Shown here one piece after another: positions 39,322 to 49,025 of a stretch of 64,000 nt of DNA (positions are counted from its first letter, which is position 1; every line of letters begins with the position of its first letter). The DNA lies in assembly GCF_007097145.1 (NCBI RefSeq), contig NZ_VJVZ01000010.1:1-64000 (forward strand). The letters run 5' to 3'. Under the pieces are notes generated by a model. The model made no database searches and had not been told where the DNA came from. It saw only the letters and a list, made by a program, of their open reading frames with translations. Both the position numbers and the translations under genes were made by a program. The stretch comes from Flavobacterium zepuense. GTDB lineage: Bacteria > Bacteroidota > Bacteroidia > Flavobacteriales > Flavobacteriaceae.

Positions 39322-42300
39322 TTAATTTTGGATAGATGAATTGCGTGTTGCCTCCTGGCCTTTAATGGTATCAAGTTCTTTTTGGGCTTCCTCAATAACA
39401 TCAGGATAGGCCGTAAAGTTCTTAATTACACTCTCCAGTATGTACGTAGCCTGGAAACTGTCTTTTAAGCCATAGAAGTTTTTAGCCATTACTATAAGGC
39501 CTTTGGCACCAAAATATTTGTAGCCTGAATAATCTTTAGAGAGCTTTTGCACCGCAGTGTTACTGGCCTCATATTTACCGTCTTTGTTTTTAAAATACGC
39601 ATCATAATATAACGCCTCTGCTGCCAGCTCGCCTTTTGCAATGGTTAGCAATTTGGCGTACGCCTCACGGGCTTTAGGCTCGTTGTTGGTTTTAACGGCC
39701 GATCGTGCCACGATAATTTGCGCATCGCTCTTAACGCGATCTTCGGTTTTGTTGTTGGCCAAAACCTTATCGGCATATACTACTGCATTGGCGTAATCCT
39801 GCTGGTCGTAGTAGCTCTTCATAAGGTTAGACTGCGCAAACGTAATGTTCTGCGGGAAGTCGGCCTCCGTCTCTAAACGCTTAAGCACCGGGATGGCTTT
39901 GGCATAATCGTTTTTCTTTAGGTGGATAGACGACAGCCTTGCCAGCGCCTGCTCTGTAAACTCGCTCCTTGATTTGCCAATAACAAACTCGTAGTGCGGT
40001 ACGGCATTGGTTTCCAGGCCTTCGGCGTAGTACGACTGTGCCAGGTAAAAGTTAGCTTTAAGGGCCGATATCCCGTTGGGGAATTTAGCCACATAACCGC
40101 TTAGCGCAGATATAGCCTGCTTGGTATTATTTTGAAGGTACTGCTTCTCGGCAGCCTCAAAAGCGGTGTTATCAAGGTCGGCATCGCTAATATCTACGAA
40201 GCCCAGTGTCTTAACCCATGCCGCATACTCATCAGTACGGCCGTTATCTACATAAATAAGGCGTGCGGTTTGTACCGCCTCCATAGCCTCCGGCGTGTTA
40301 GGGAACTCTGCCACCACTTTTTTAAATTTTACCAACGCCTTTTCATCATTCTCGGCATTGTAGTAAATAAGCGCCTGGCGCATAATGGCACGACTTACAT
40401 AAGAGCTGGTTTTGTATTCGGCAATAAGCCTGTCATACGCCACAATAGCCTTATCGGTCTGTTTTTCAGTTACGTACGTGTTACCTAATTCATACAGGGC
40501 ATCATCGGCATATTTAGATTTCGGGTACGTTTGAACGAACTTAGTCAGGTCTTCAATTTTCTTCTCGTTCCTTGCCACAAAGCCGTAGCTTATTGCTTTT
40601 TGAAACAAGGCATAATCCGCATCAATACCTTTCATATCAATAGCCTTGTTGTAGGCCTCCATAGCCGGCCAGTATTTACCGCTTACAAACTGGCTGTCGC
40701 CCAGGCGAAGCAGCGCATCGTTAAGCCTTACCTTATCGTCTTTGGCAGTAGCTACGTAGTCATTAAAGAATTTGGCAGCCTGGTCATACTCCTTAAGTTT
40801 AAAGTAAGTGTACGCTATATTGTAATTGATGTTTTTATACTCGGGTGTGGTTTTGGCCTCCGCCGAACCCGCAAACTGCTTAAAGCTTATCAACGCCTCG
40901 CTAAACTGGTCTAACACATACTCGGTTTCGCCTTTCCAAAAGGTGGCACGCGCCGTAAAACGGGGATCGCGCTGCTCTGAAAGCGATTTTTTAAACATGG
41001 CAAGCGCCTCCTGGTAATTACCATCGGTATACAGTTCCATACCGCGGTAAAAAGTTACTTTTTGGTAGGCCAGCCTGTTTTCCGGCGATTTATTCTTCTC
41101 TAACAACGTAAGTGCCTCTTTGTAGTTTTTAGAGGTTATGTAAGAGTTGATAAGCAAATTCTGGATTTCCTGCTTAAATGGCGTGGCAGGATATTTTTCC
41201 ATAAAGGCGCTTAACACCTCCGGCGTACTCTGGTACGGGTTGCCTATCTCGTAGCTTAGCTTGGCATAGTTTAAATAGGCATCTTCCTGAATTTTAAGGT
41301 CAAATTCCATTTCCGATGCATTTTTAAACGCATTCAACGCCTGCTGTTTTTTGTTGGTTTTTAGGTAGCTTTCGCCTAAATGGTAGTACGCATTTTGGGC
41401 AATGGCATCTTTACCGCCGATGATTTTGTTAAATTCGGCAATGGCGCTCTCATAATCGCCCTGTTTGTAATACGCGTAACCCAATTGGTAAAAATCGGTA
41501 TTGCTCCACTTGCCTTTGTTGCCACGGTAGGCTTTAAGGTACGGGATAGCCTTATCGTACTGCCCTAAGTTAAAGTAGCTTTCGCCGATGATCTTGGATA
41601 GCTCCGACTTCTCGTTGGCATCGCTTTTAGGAAGTTGCGGCACGCCCACATCTATCGCCTTCTGAAAGTTACCCTGCTTAAAGTTCATATCAGCCTGAAA
41701 GTACGACATCTTTTCGCTGTACTTATCTTTATCCTCTACGGCTTCAAACAACTGCGTGGCTTTTTTGTAATCGTCGCCTTCATAGGCAATAAAGCCAAGG
41801 TAGTATTTGGCCTGGGAGCCGTATTGTTTAGAGTCTTTTACTTTGGTAAGATACTTATCGGCCTCTTTCTTGTCGCCGGCATTAAAGTAGCTATACCCCT
41901 TCTGGAAGTTGTAACGGTCCCTGTCGGTATCGCCAAGGCTGCTTTCATCTACCTTATCGTACCATTCTATAGCCTCTTTGTAGTGGCCCTGGCTAAAGTT
42001 ATAGCCCGCCACCTCTACATACGCCTGGTTTTGCTTGGTGCTGGTAGGGTAATCTTCCACAAAATCTTCTATAAGTGCGCCGGCATCCTTTTGGTTAAGG
42101 CGAACAGCACAGGTAGCAATGTAATAAGCGCATTCTGCCTGTACATCGGTATCCTTGTTATCGTTTTTTGTCTTTTCAAATAGTATTTGTGCGGCCTGGT
42201 ACTGCTTGTCGTTATACAACGCTACCGCCTTATCATAGTCTTTAAGCTGGTGTGTGTAAATTGTAGATTGCTGTGCCGAAAGGCTTAAACCCCAAAATGG

Positions 42301-42336
42301 TATGGTAAACAGCAGTGCCCTGTTGAGTTTGCGCAT
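39322..42336 (-). CDS. Large TPR-repeat protein, secreted or periplasmic
   Basis: 1004 residues with a Sec signal (about 1-21, 'GLSLSAQQ'). Nearly the whole length is tetratricopeptide-like helical pairs ('NQAYVEVAGYNFSQGHYKEAIEWYDKVDE', 'YYHLGESYLKTNKKQQALNAFKNASEME' and many more; I estimate over twenty). Such proteins scaffold other proteins. The pairing with the plugless barrel gene 15 bases downstream suggests an outer-membrane complex. No enzyme motif seen. A CAAATATA (42366-42373, minus-strand TATATTTG) lies just upstream. Confidence 0.88.
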   Translation of the reverse strand: MRKLNRALLFTIPFWGLSLSAQQSTIYTHQLKDYDKAVALYNDKQYQAAQILFEKTKNDNKDTDVQAECAYYIATCAVRLNQKDAGALIEDFVEDYPTSTKQNQAYVEVAGYNFSQGHYKEAIEWYDKVDESSLGDTDRDRYNFQKGYSYFNAGDKKEADKYLTKVKDSKQYGSQAKYYLGFIAYEGDDYKKATQLFEAVEDKDKYSEKMSYFQADMNFKQGNFQKAIDVGVPQLPKSDANEKSELSKIIGESYFNLGQYDKAIPYLKAYRGNKGKWSNTDFYQLGYAYYKQGDYESAIAEFNKIIGGKDAIAQNAYYHLGESYLKTNKKQQALNAFKNASEMEFDLKIQEDAYLNYAKLSYEIGNPYQSTPEVLSAFMEKYPATPFKQEIQNLLINSYITSKNYKEALTLLEKNKSPENRLAYQKVTFYRGMELYTDGNYQEALAMFKKSLSEQRDPRFTARATFWKGETEYVLDQFSEALISFKQFAGSAEAKTTPEYKNINYNIAYTYFKLKEYDQAAKFFNDYVATAKDDKVRLNDALLRLGDSQFVSGKYWPAMEAYNKAIDMKGIDADYALFQKAISYGFVARNEKKIEDLTKFVQTYPKSKYADDALYELGNTYVTEKQTDKAIVAYDRLIAEYKTSSYVSRAIMRQALIYYNAENDEKALVKFKKVVAEFPNTPEAMEAVQTARLIYVDNGRTDEYAAWVKTLGFVDISDADLDNTAFEAAEKQYLQNNTKQAISALSGYVAKFPNGISALKANFYLAQSYYAEGLETNAVPHYEFVIGKSRSEFTEQALARLSSIHLKKNDYAKAIPVLKRLETEADFPQNITFAQSNLMKSYYDQQDYANAVVYADKVLANNKTEDRVKSDAQIIVARSAVKTNNEPKAREAYAKLLTIAKGELAAEALYYDAYFKNKDGKYEASNTAVQKLSKDYSGYKYFGAKGLIVMAKNFYGLKDSFQATYILESVIKNFTAYPDVIEEAQKELDTIKGQEATRNSSIQN

Positions 42337-42597
42337 AGTTAAAATTTGTTTATTTTATGGTAAGCCAAATATAGTACTTCTTATTATTATTTAACGGATG
42401 TATTTTGCCTTTTAGTATACTACACCTATTGCTAATACTGGTGTTTTGCCCCGCCAAACCTACAAATATGCGCAAATACCTGTAAAATTTTAACCCAAAA
42501 TTAACCATACCTCAACCCCGGCGGGGGTAATGCCTTAAATAAAATTTTGATTACCCATGTTAACTTATTACTTTTACCATTCCTAACAAATAACCTT

Positions 42598-43281
42598 ATG
42601 CCTCAGCCTGTATTATCTCTAAAAAATGTAAACGTTTACCAGGACAATAATGCTGTACTTAACGGTATTGACCTTGAAGTGAACCATGGTGAATTCCTGT
42701 ACATAATCGGTAAGACCGGTTCCGGGAAAAGCAGCCTTATGAAAACACTTTACGGCGACCTTAAGCTGCGCGAGGGCGAAGGCGAATTTGTAAATTATAA
42801 CCTTGCAAAGCTGCGCGAAAGGGATATACCTTACCTGCGCCGTAAAATAGGCATTGTTTTTCAGGACTTTAAGCTACTGCCGGACAGGAGTGTTTATGAT
42901 AACCTTCAGTTTGTACTCAGGGCTACCGGCTGGAAAGACAAGCAGGAAATGGAAGTTAAAATAAACCAGGTGCTTGATAAAGTAGGTATGAAAAGCGCCG
43001 CACACAAAATGCCCCACCAAATAAGCGGTGGCGAGCAGCAGCGTATTGCCGTGGCACGCGCCCTGCTTAACGACCCTGAGGTTATCCTTGCCGATGAACC
43101 AACAGGTAACCTGGACCCGCAAACCAGTGTAGAGGTTATGCAACTGCTTAGGGAAATTAACCAGAACGGCAAAACCATTATTATGGCCACGCACGATTAT
43201 GCCCTGATCATGAAGTTTCCTGCCAAAACCCTTAAATGCGATAACGGCACCCTGTTTGAAGTAGTACAGAGAACGGTATAA
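42598..43281 (+). CDS. ftsE: FtsE-like ABC ATPase
   Basis: 227 residues from the ATG at 42598 ([15 protein letters not shown]), the family's usual start; an upstream in-frame extension is rejected. Walker A '[11 protein letters not shown]' (38-47), '[17 protein letters not shown]' Q-loop, signature '[15 protein letters not shown]', Walker B '[13 protein letters not shown]', and 'MATHDYALI' switch His. FtsE drives FtsX to activate peptidoglycan hydrolases at division. FtsX is not adjacent, as is common in Bacteroidetes. The next gene starts 12 bases later, so they may be co-transcribed, although that gene is a glycosyltransferase-like membrane protein. Confidence 0.9.
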   Translation: MPQPVLSLKNVNVYQDNNAVLNGIDLEVNHGEFLYIIGKTGSGKSSLMKTLYGDLKLREGEGEFVNYNLAKLRERDIPYLRRKIGIVFQDFKLLPDRSVYDNLQFVLRATGWKDKQEMEVKINQVLDKVGMKSAAHKMPHQISGGEQQRIAVARALLNDPEVILADEPTGNLDPQTSVEVMQLLREINQNGKTIIMATHDYALIMKFPAKTLKCDNGTLFEVVQRTV

Positions 43282-43293
43282 CAGCCCTGCTTT

Positions 43294-44610
43294 ATGATAA
43301 ACAGGTTACACGCCTTTATGCTGCAAAAGCCCATTACTGCAATTGTGCTTTTTGGCATCATTACCCGTTTATTTGTTATGCTCCTGTACGGGCATGTTAC
43401 CATTTTTAAAGATTCGGAAGGATATCAATTGCTGGGTAAACGTTTAGCCAACTTTAACCTTATGGGTTATGATGGTACACGCAGCCCCGGTTACCCCCTG
43501 CTTTTAACCCTTGCAGGCAATTACCTGCCATTGGCTATTGTATACCAAATGCTGCTGGGCCTTGTTACAGCCGTATATCTTTATAAAACGCTTTGCCTCA
43601 TTCATGTAAATAAAAAAGCTGCACTTTACCTTACCCTACTGCTTAATAGCTTTATACACGTAATTTTTTATGAAGCGGCCATATTAACCGAGTCGGTTAC
43701 GCTGCTTTTTATGACCCTGAGTTTTTACTACACATTTAAATTGCTTTACAGTACGTTTAAATTTAAAGATATTCTTGTTTTTGGGCTTATCTTAGGCTGG
43801 TTTATCCTTATAAAGCCCTTTTACATTTTTTTGCCTTTTCTTATCTATGGCATTTATACGATAAAAGATTTTACTTTTTCAAGGATCATCAACAAAGTAT
43901 TGCTTATAACTGTTTTTCCCCTGATCTCTTTTTTAGGATGGTCCTACGTAAATAAGGTTAATACTGGGTATTTTGTATCTACCACCTATTTTGGCATCAA
44001 TATAGCGCAAAACTGCGTTTATTTTGCCGAGAAAACATCGCCTGAATATGCCGAAATAGGCGCCCTTTATGCAAAACTCAGGGAAGCAAGGCTAAACACC
44101 GGCAAAGATATGGCCATGACCATATGGCTATTAGTGCCCGAAATGATGGAAACAACAGGCGTATCGCTGCCAGACCTTTCTAACCGACTTAGCAAGTACA
44201 GCAAAGTTACCATAGCAAAAAACCCTGTTGACTATGCAAAACAGGTGGTTACCCTATCCTGGAAAGATTTTTGGCAAACCGTTATTTACTGGAATTATTC
44301 GGAGTTTTATTTCCCTTATGTAAATAAGGCTTTTGCGCTTATCTGGATCATACAACGCTATATATTGCTTGTTTTTAAAATAACCTTTATTGCGCTTATA
44401 CCCTATTATTGCTACAGGTTTATAGTGAACCGTAAAATAACACCCATGCTGGTAATTGTTGTGGTGGTGTTTACCGCCTCTTTATTGCAGGCTATGGCTA
44501 CTTATGGCACCAACTCCAGGTTTAGCTACCCTTTTGAGCTTTTAATGATTATAACGGTGCTGCTTACTTTTAAAAAGCCCATTAAACAGGCCGTTGCAGC
44601 CATTTTTTAA
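43294..44610 (+). CDS. GT-C superfamily membrane glycosyltransferase-like protein
   Basis: 438 residues with about ten to twelve membrane segments. The first loop has 'FKDSEGYQLLGKRLANFNLMGYDGTRSPGYPLLL', with an acidic residue after helix 1 and the 'SPGYP' motif typical of PMT/ArnT-like GT-C enzymes that use polyprenyl-phosphate sugars. A loop near residues 230-300 is soluble. Target and sugar unknown. It begins 12 bases after ftsE; the following GT2 gene has its own promoter inside this gene's end. Confidence 0.75.
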   Translation: MINRLHAFMLQKPITAIVLFGIITRLFVMLLYGHVTIFKDSEGYQLLGKRLANFNLMGYDGTRSPGYPLLLTLAGNYLPLAIVYQMLLGLVTAVYLYKTLCLIHVNKKAALYLTLLLNSFIHVIFYEAAILTESVTLLFMTLSFYYTFKLLYSTFKFKDILVFGLILGWFILIKPFYIFLPFLIYGIYTIKDFTFSRIINKVLLITVFPLISFLGWSYVNKVNTGYFVSTTYFGINIAQNCVYFAEKTSPEYAEIGALYAKLREARLNTGKDMAMTIWLLVPEMMETTGVSLPDLSNRLSKYSKVTIAKNPVDYAKQVVTLSWKDFWQTVIYWNYSEFYFPYVNKAFALIWIIQRYILLVFKITFIALIPYYCYRFIVNRKITPMLVIVVVVFTASLLQAMATYGTNSRFSYPFELLMIITVLLTFKKPIKQAVAAIF

Positions 44611-44622
44611 TTAGTAACTTTG
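44594..44622 (+). promoter_or_regulatory. Promoter of the GT2 gene
   Basis: TTG (44594-44596), 18 bases, TAACTTTG (44615-44622). The -33 element lies in the last codons of the preceding gene. Leader about 10-15 bases. Confidence 0.65.
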
Positions 44623-44639
44623 CCCTAAACCCTGTTGCA

Positions 44640-45518
44640 ATGCTTTCTATTTTAATTCCTGTTTATAATTATAACATAACCGCACTGGTAAAGGCGCTGC
44701 ACAGCCAATGCCTGCAAAGTGGCGTGGTGTTTGAAATTATTGTGGCTGATGATGCCTCTGCCCCGGAATTTAGCATTACCAATAAAGAAATATTACAATT
44801 GCAGCATTGCCGCCTTATACAGCATACTGCAAATATGGGGCGTACCTTAACCCGTAAACAACTGGCTAACGAGGCATTGTATGGCACCCTGCTTTTTTTG
44901 GATGCCGATGTATTGCCTGCCGATGACAATTTTATAAACAGGTACCTGCCTTTTATTGGCAAAAAAAATGAACTGGTTGTAGGTGGCTATGCTTACCTGC
45001 CTGCACCCGGGAACAGCAAGCCATTATTGCGGTGGCACTACGGCATTAGCCGCGAACAAAAAACAGCTACCGAAAGAAACCAACATCCGTACGGGAGCAT
45101 ATTTTCGGGAAATTTCCTTACCCAAAAGGCAGTATTTTTAGAGCATAACTACCCGTACAACCACAACTTTTATGGGCTTGATATGTATTTTAGCTACAGC
45201 CTGTATAAAAGCACTGTAGATATTGTGCATATAGATAACCCAATATACCATCTGGGGCTTGAGAGCGATACCGTATTTTTTAATAAGTGCCTGGAATCTG
45301 TCAGGGTACGAAAAGACCTGTTGGCCGATAAAGAAGGTATAGAGGATATTAACTCGCTGTTAAGGCACTACAAAAAGCTTAAAAAACTAAATCTTGATAA
45401 AGCGGCCGCCCTTGCATTTAAAATCACCGAACCTGTTTTAAAAAAACTAATCTTAAACAATCATAACCTTTTTTGTTTAGACCTCTACCGCCTGGGGTAC
45501 CTGTGTACTTTAAAGTAA
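44640..45518 (+). CDS. Family 2 glycosyltransferase
   Basis: 292 residues. GT-A fold: 'MLSILIPVYNYNITALVKAL', 'IIVADDASAPEF', 'NMGRTLTRKQLANEALYGTLLFLDADVLPADDNF' with the D-A-D metal motif. It transfers a nucleotide-activated sugar, probably onto a growing lipid-linked glycan. No membrane helix. The 3' end overlaps the convergent GT4 gene by nine bases, which suggests this locus has been tightly compacted. Confidence 0.88.
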   Translation: MLSILIPVYNYNITALVKALHSQCLQSGVVFEIIVADDASAPEFSITNKEILQLQHCRLIQHTANMGRTLTRKQLANEALYGTLLFLDADVLPADDNFINRYLPFIGKKNELVVGGYAYLPAPGNSKPLLRWHYGISREQKTATERNQHPYGSIFSGNFLTQKAVFLEHNYPYNHNFYGLDMYFSYSLYKSTVDIVHIDNPIYHLGLESDTVFFNKCLESVRVRKDLLADKEGIEDINSLLRHYKKLKKLNLDKAAALAFKITEPVLKKLILNNHNLFCLDLYRLGYLCTLK

Positions 45519-46604
45519 CGATTTAAACAGTGCATCCCACTGCTGCATAATAGGCCCTATGGCAAATTTCTCAGAATTTTCTTTGGCTTTAGCCCCCATC
45601 TCTGCACGCAGGTTATCATCTTCCATCAATTTAGTAATCGCGTCTATTAAGGCAGCGTTATCACCGTCTTTAATTAAAAAGCCATCAACACCATCATTAA
45701 TAATACCCTCGGGGCCTGTAGGGCAGTTAAAAGCCACACAGGGCACACCGCAGGCCATAGCCTCTAACAGTACCATACCAAAGCCCTCATGCCGCGATGT
45801 CATTACATACACCGATGCATTTAGGTAAGCATCTATAATATCTTTTGTAGGCTTTAAAAAATTTACACTGTTGCTAACTCCGTTATCAAGGGCAAGCCGG
45901 GGTACGTTGTAATCGGGGTTATCGTCTCCGTAAATGTCCAGTTGCCAGTCCGGGTGCAGTTTAACTATTTCTTTCCAGGCAGCAAACATGCGATCATATC
46001 CTTTTTGATATGTATGCCGCCCAACCGCTATTGCTCTTTTATTACTAAGGATGCTTGTTGTATTTGTACTAAACCATAACGGGTTGGGTATTATGACTGT
46101 ATTATTGGCAGGCCATTCTTTAGCGCCCGCCTGTGTTAGCGCAACTACTTTAGTATAATGTGCAGCAAAAAAGTTCATATAGCCGTAAACCAGCTTATTT
46201 TTAATATAATTAAAAACACCGGGCATCTCTTGTTCATTAATGTGTTTTGTTACGTGCCTTTCATAAACCAGCGGGAGTTTTTTATATAAGATGAATGGCA
46301 GTAAAAAACTCTTAAGGCCGTTATCGCACATTACAACCACATCAGGGTTAATGCCCTCAATGCTTTGGTTAAGCAGTTTTTTATACGATTTAAAATACGG
46401 CAGCCTCCCCGATGTGTCAGGTTGTATAGAAGCTATAGTTACAGCCGGGCTTACAGGATACAGTATGGCCTCCTCTACAGGATTTGTAATAAGAACAGTA
46501 ACCGTGTAGCCTAAGTTTTCGGCAAGGTAGGCAGCTTTAAGCAACAGCACACGCTGCACGCCACCTGCCCCGCTTATTTTAGTTGTAATGTAAAGGAGTT
46601 TCAT
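45510..46604 (-). CDS. Family 4 glycosyltransferase
   Basis: 364 residues with two Rossmann domains. 'KISGAGGVQRVLLLKAAYLAE' at the start, 'AIAVGRHTYQKGYDRMFAAWKEIV' for the nucleotide-binding half, and 'SRHEGFGMVLLEAMACGVPCVAFNCPTGPEGII' with the E-x7-E retaining motif. Its ATG overlaps the TGA of the upstream cupin gene (ATGA, 4 bases), and the cupin gene does the same with the GT2 gene before it, giving a coupled three-gene operon (47826 to 45510). Acceptor unknown. Confidence 0.92.
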   Translation of the reverse strand: MKLLYITTKISGAGGVQRVLLLKAAYLAENLGYTVTVLITNPVEEAILYPVSPAVTIASIQPDTSGRLPYFKSYKKLLNQSIEGINPDVVVMCDNGLKSFLLPFILYKKLPLVYERHVTKHINEQEMPGVFNYIKNKLVYGYMNFFAAHYTKVVALTQAGAKEWPANNTVIIPNPLWFSTNTTSILSNKRAIAVGRHTYQKGYDRMFAAWKEIVKLHPDWQLDIYGDDNPDYNVPRLALDNGVSNSVNFLKPTKDIIDAYLNASVYVMTSRHEGFGMVLLEAMACGVPCVAFNCPTGPEGIINDGVDGFLIKDGDNAALIDAITKLMEDDNLRAEMGAKAKENSEKFAIGPIMQQWDALFKSLL

Positions 46605-47008
46605 CGTTTAGATTCGAGAAAATCATCAAACTCCCTTATGTAGTCATTCTCATCAAAAACATCCTCCGCTATAACAAGGCATACTGCCCCCGAGGAAAAA
46701 TTTTGAAGTTCACGCCAAACGCCTTCCACTACAAAAAGGCCCTTGTTAGGCCTGTTAAGGGTGTAGGTGCGTTTTTCTGCCCCATCATTAAGCACCACAT
46801 CAAAACTACCGCTAAGCGCAATAAGCATTTGTTTTTGGGCTATGTGGGAGTGCCCGCCACGCTCAGCACCGCTGGGCACATCAAACAAATAATACACACG
46901 CTTAAAATTGTATGGTACAATGCCCTCCTGTATAAAAGCAAGGTTGCCCCTCGCGTCTTCTATAACCGGTAAATCTATAAATCGTATATCGTTAAGAGTG
47001 GTTTTCAT
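46601..47008 (-). CDS. FdtA/QdtA-like sugar 3,4-ketoisomerase (cupin)
   Basis: 135 residues, a single cupin barrel. 'LPVIEDARGNLAFIQEG', 'YYLFDVPSGAERGGHSHIAQKQML' with H53 and H55 (catalytic in the family), 'RPNKGLFVVEGVWRELQNFS'. FdtA/QdtA convert dTDP-4-keto-6-deoxyglucose to the 3-keto isomer on the way to 3-amino-3,6-dideoxyhexoses. The partner aminotransferase (FdtB-type) and acyltransferase are not in the window, so either they lie elsewhere or the product is used differently. Both ends overlap neighbours by ATGA. Confidence 0.87.
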   Translation of the reverse strand: MKTTLNDIRFIDLPVIEDARGNLAFIQEGIVPYNFKRVYYLFDVPSGAERGGHSHIAQKQMLIALSGSFDVVLNDGAEKRTYTLNRPNKGLFVVEGVWRELQNFSSGAVCLVIAEDVFDENDYIREFDDFLESKR

Positions 47009-47826
47009 GTAATTGTATTAAATTCTTTTCTTCCTTTAAGGGCTGCTTTTACAGCTTTAGGCACTTGCCAAAACAATACCTTGCCCGATTTAAGTTCGTA
47101 AAGCAGTTTCAAAAGTACCCATATAAAATACTTGTTTTTAAAAATAGCTGTAAAAAGTGCCCCCTGTACATAATATTTTTGCTTAACACTTACCCTTGCA
47201 TGGGTATCTGTACCGCAATGCCGTGCTATAACAGCCGGTTCCATCACGATAGTGGAATTTTTTTCATGAAGTTCATGGGTAAAAACAGCCTCCTCGCCCA
47301 TTGTAAATTGTGTGCCGAGCCCAAAATTTTCATTAAATAAAATCCCGCTTTCTTTTATTTTTTTTAGGTTAACCACCATTTCAACTGACATTATACCCAG
47401 CCGTTGTAGAGGTGTTGTAGTAACCTGCCTGCTATTGGGGTATTTTTTATAGAGTTGCCCGACAACATTTAATATCCTAAAGGTTATCAGCGTTGCATCG
47501 GGGTTGAGGTTAAAAGCATTACATACAGCATCGGCAAAAGTGGGTTTGAAAACAATATCATCATCGGTAATAACACATAAAGCACCTTCTGCATTTTGCA
47601 GCGCAAGGTTCCTGCTTTTGGCGAGGCCTTTTTCAAAAGCATTAATAACACGTACCGTTGGATAAGGCGATGTAAGTAACGCAGACTCATCTGTTTGGTT
47701 AACTACAAGCAGGTTATAATTATAAAAATGGCCAAAAGGAAACATGGGTTCTAAAAAATCAAGCGACTGCCGGTTCATGGTAGCCACTAAAATTTCGATA
47801 TCCGATTGTTTAAACGCTTCTGCCAA
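47005..47826 (-). CDS. Family 2 glycosyltransferase
   Basis: 273 residues with a TTG start at 47826; the first ATG in frame is inside the conserved 'IEILVATMNR' strand, so the TTG is needed. GT-A motifs: 'DIEILVATMNRQSLDFLEPMF', 'NLLVVNQTDES', 'EKGLAKSRNLALQNAEGALCVITDDDIVF' with an Asp triplet for the metal. The C-terminus has a hydrophobic end. First gene of the minus-strand GT2-cupin-GT4 unit; a TATATTTG box on the minus strand (47847-47854) lies 21 bases upstream. Confidence 0.85.
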   Translation of the reverse strand: MAEAFKQSDIEILVATMNRQSLDFLEPMFPFGHFYNYNLLVVNQTDESALLTSPYPTVRVINAFEKGLAKSRNLALQNAEGALCVITDDDIVFKPTFADAVCNAFNLNPDATLITFRILNVVGQLYKKYPNSRQVTTTPLQRLGIMSVEMVVNLKKIKESGILFNENFGLGTQFTMGEEAVFTHELHEKNSTIVMEPAVIARHCGTDTHARVSVKQKYYVQGALFTAIFKNKYFIWVLLKLLYELKSGKVLFWQVPKAVKAALKGRKEFNTIT

Positions 47827-47873
47827 TTGTTTTATATTTACATTCGCAAATATAAAAACTTTAGGGCTCCCCT

Positions 47874-49025
47874 ATGAAAATACTTTTGGTTGGCGAATAC
47901 AGCAGGCTGCACAACTCCTTAAAAGAAGGGCTTACCCATTTGGGCCATGATGTTGTCATTGTATCAACCGGCGACAGCTTTAAAAATTTTGCTACTGATT
48001 ATTCTATCGCAGCCCGTTTTTTTGAGAGGTCGTGGTTTCTTAAAAAAACTGCCGGGGCATTGCTAAAAGTAACGGGCATAAACCTGTTTTTAACCGAAAA
48101 AGGCCTGCGGTTTTACAATCTGTTACCTAAGTTAAAGGGGTTTGACCATATTCAGCTCATCAACTCAGATGCGCTCGAAACACACCCCACGCTGGCAAAA
48201 AGGCTTTATAAAAAACTCTTACAGCATAATAACAGTAGTTTAAGCCTTTTAATTTGCGGCGACGAAACCCCTATAATAGACTATTACCTTACGGGAAAAT
48301 TAAAATACTCGGTATTAACCCCTTATCTAAAAGACAACAGCCTAAAGTCTTACTTTAGCTATCCGCTTAAATATATAAATAAGCCCTATCGTAATCTTTT
48401 TGAGTGGATTAAAGCCAATGCCATATGCCTTATAACATCCGACCTTGATTATGAGGTACCTATGAAAGCAATGGGACACAATACTATTTTTATACCCAAC
48501 CCTATTAATAGTGCTGTCATATCGTTTATTCCGCCTGTAGTAGGAAATAAAGTCATTATCTTTTTAGGCATCAACCGCATGAGCTATATTAAGAAAGGTA
48601 TCACGTATTTTGAAGATGCCCTTGCCGAAATAGCAAAAAAATACCCTGATACCGTAGAGGTAATTGTTACCGAGAATATTCCGTATGCCAAATATATTAC
48701 GCTCTACAACAGCGCCCATATTGTTTTAGACCAGGTATATGCTTACGACCAGGGTTACAACGCGCTGGAAGCTATGGCCAAAGGCAAAGTGGTTTTTACA
48801 GGTGCTGAAACCGAATTTACCCAATATTACAACCTTACTCAAAAAGTTGCCATTAACGCACTCCCCGATGTTGATGCCCTTGTAGCCGACCTAAGTTTTT
48901 TAATAGAAAACCCACAGGAAATTGTAGCTATAGGTACCCGTGCCAGATCTTTTATAGAAAAGGAACACAACTATATTGAGGTGGCAAAGAAGTATTTAGA
49001 AGCTTGGAGATTAAGCAACAGCTAA
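47874..49025 (+). CDS. Family 4-like glycosyltransferase
   Basis: 383 residues. N-terminal Rossmann domain 'MKILLVGEYSRLHNSLKEGLTHLGHDVVIVSTGD' and a C-terminal one with 'QGYNALEAMAKGKVVFTGAETEFTQYYN', an E-rich variant of the GT4 end motif. Divergent from the GT2 gene with a 47-base spacer. Overlaps the convergent SGNH gene by four bases. Weaker match than the other GT4, but the layout fits a glycosyltransferase. Confidence 0.8.
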   Translation: MKILLVGEYSRLHNSLKEGLTHLGHDVVIVSTGDSFKNFATDYSIAARFFERSWFLKKTAGALLKVTGINLFLTEKGLRFYNLLPKLKGFDHIQLINSDALETHPTLAKRLYKKLLQHNNSSLSLLICGDETPIIDYYLTGKLKYSVLTPYLKDNSLKSYFSYPLKYINKPYRNLFEWIKANAICLITSDLDYEVPMKAMGHNTIFIPNPINSAVISFIPPVVGNKVIIFLGINRMSYIKKGITYFEDALAEIAKKYPDTVEVIVTENIPYAKYITLYNSAHIVLDQVYAYDQGYNALEAMAKGKVVFTGAETEFTQYYNLTQKVAINALPDVDALVADLSFLIENPQEIVAIGTRARSFIEKEHNYIEVAKKYLEAWRLSNS

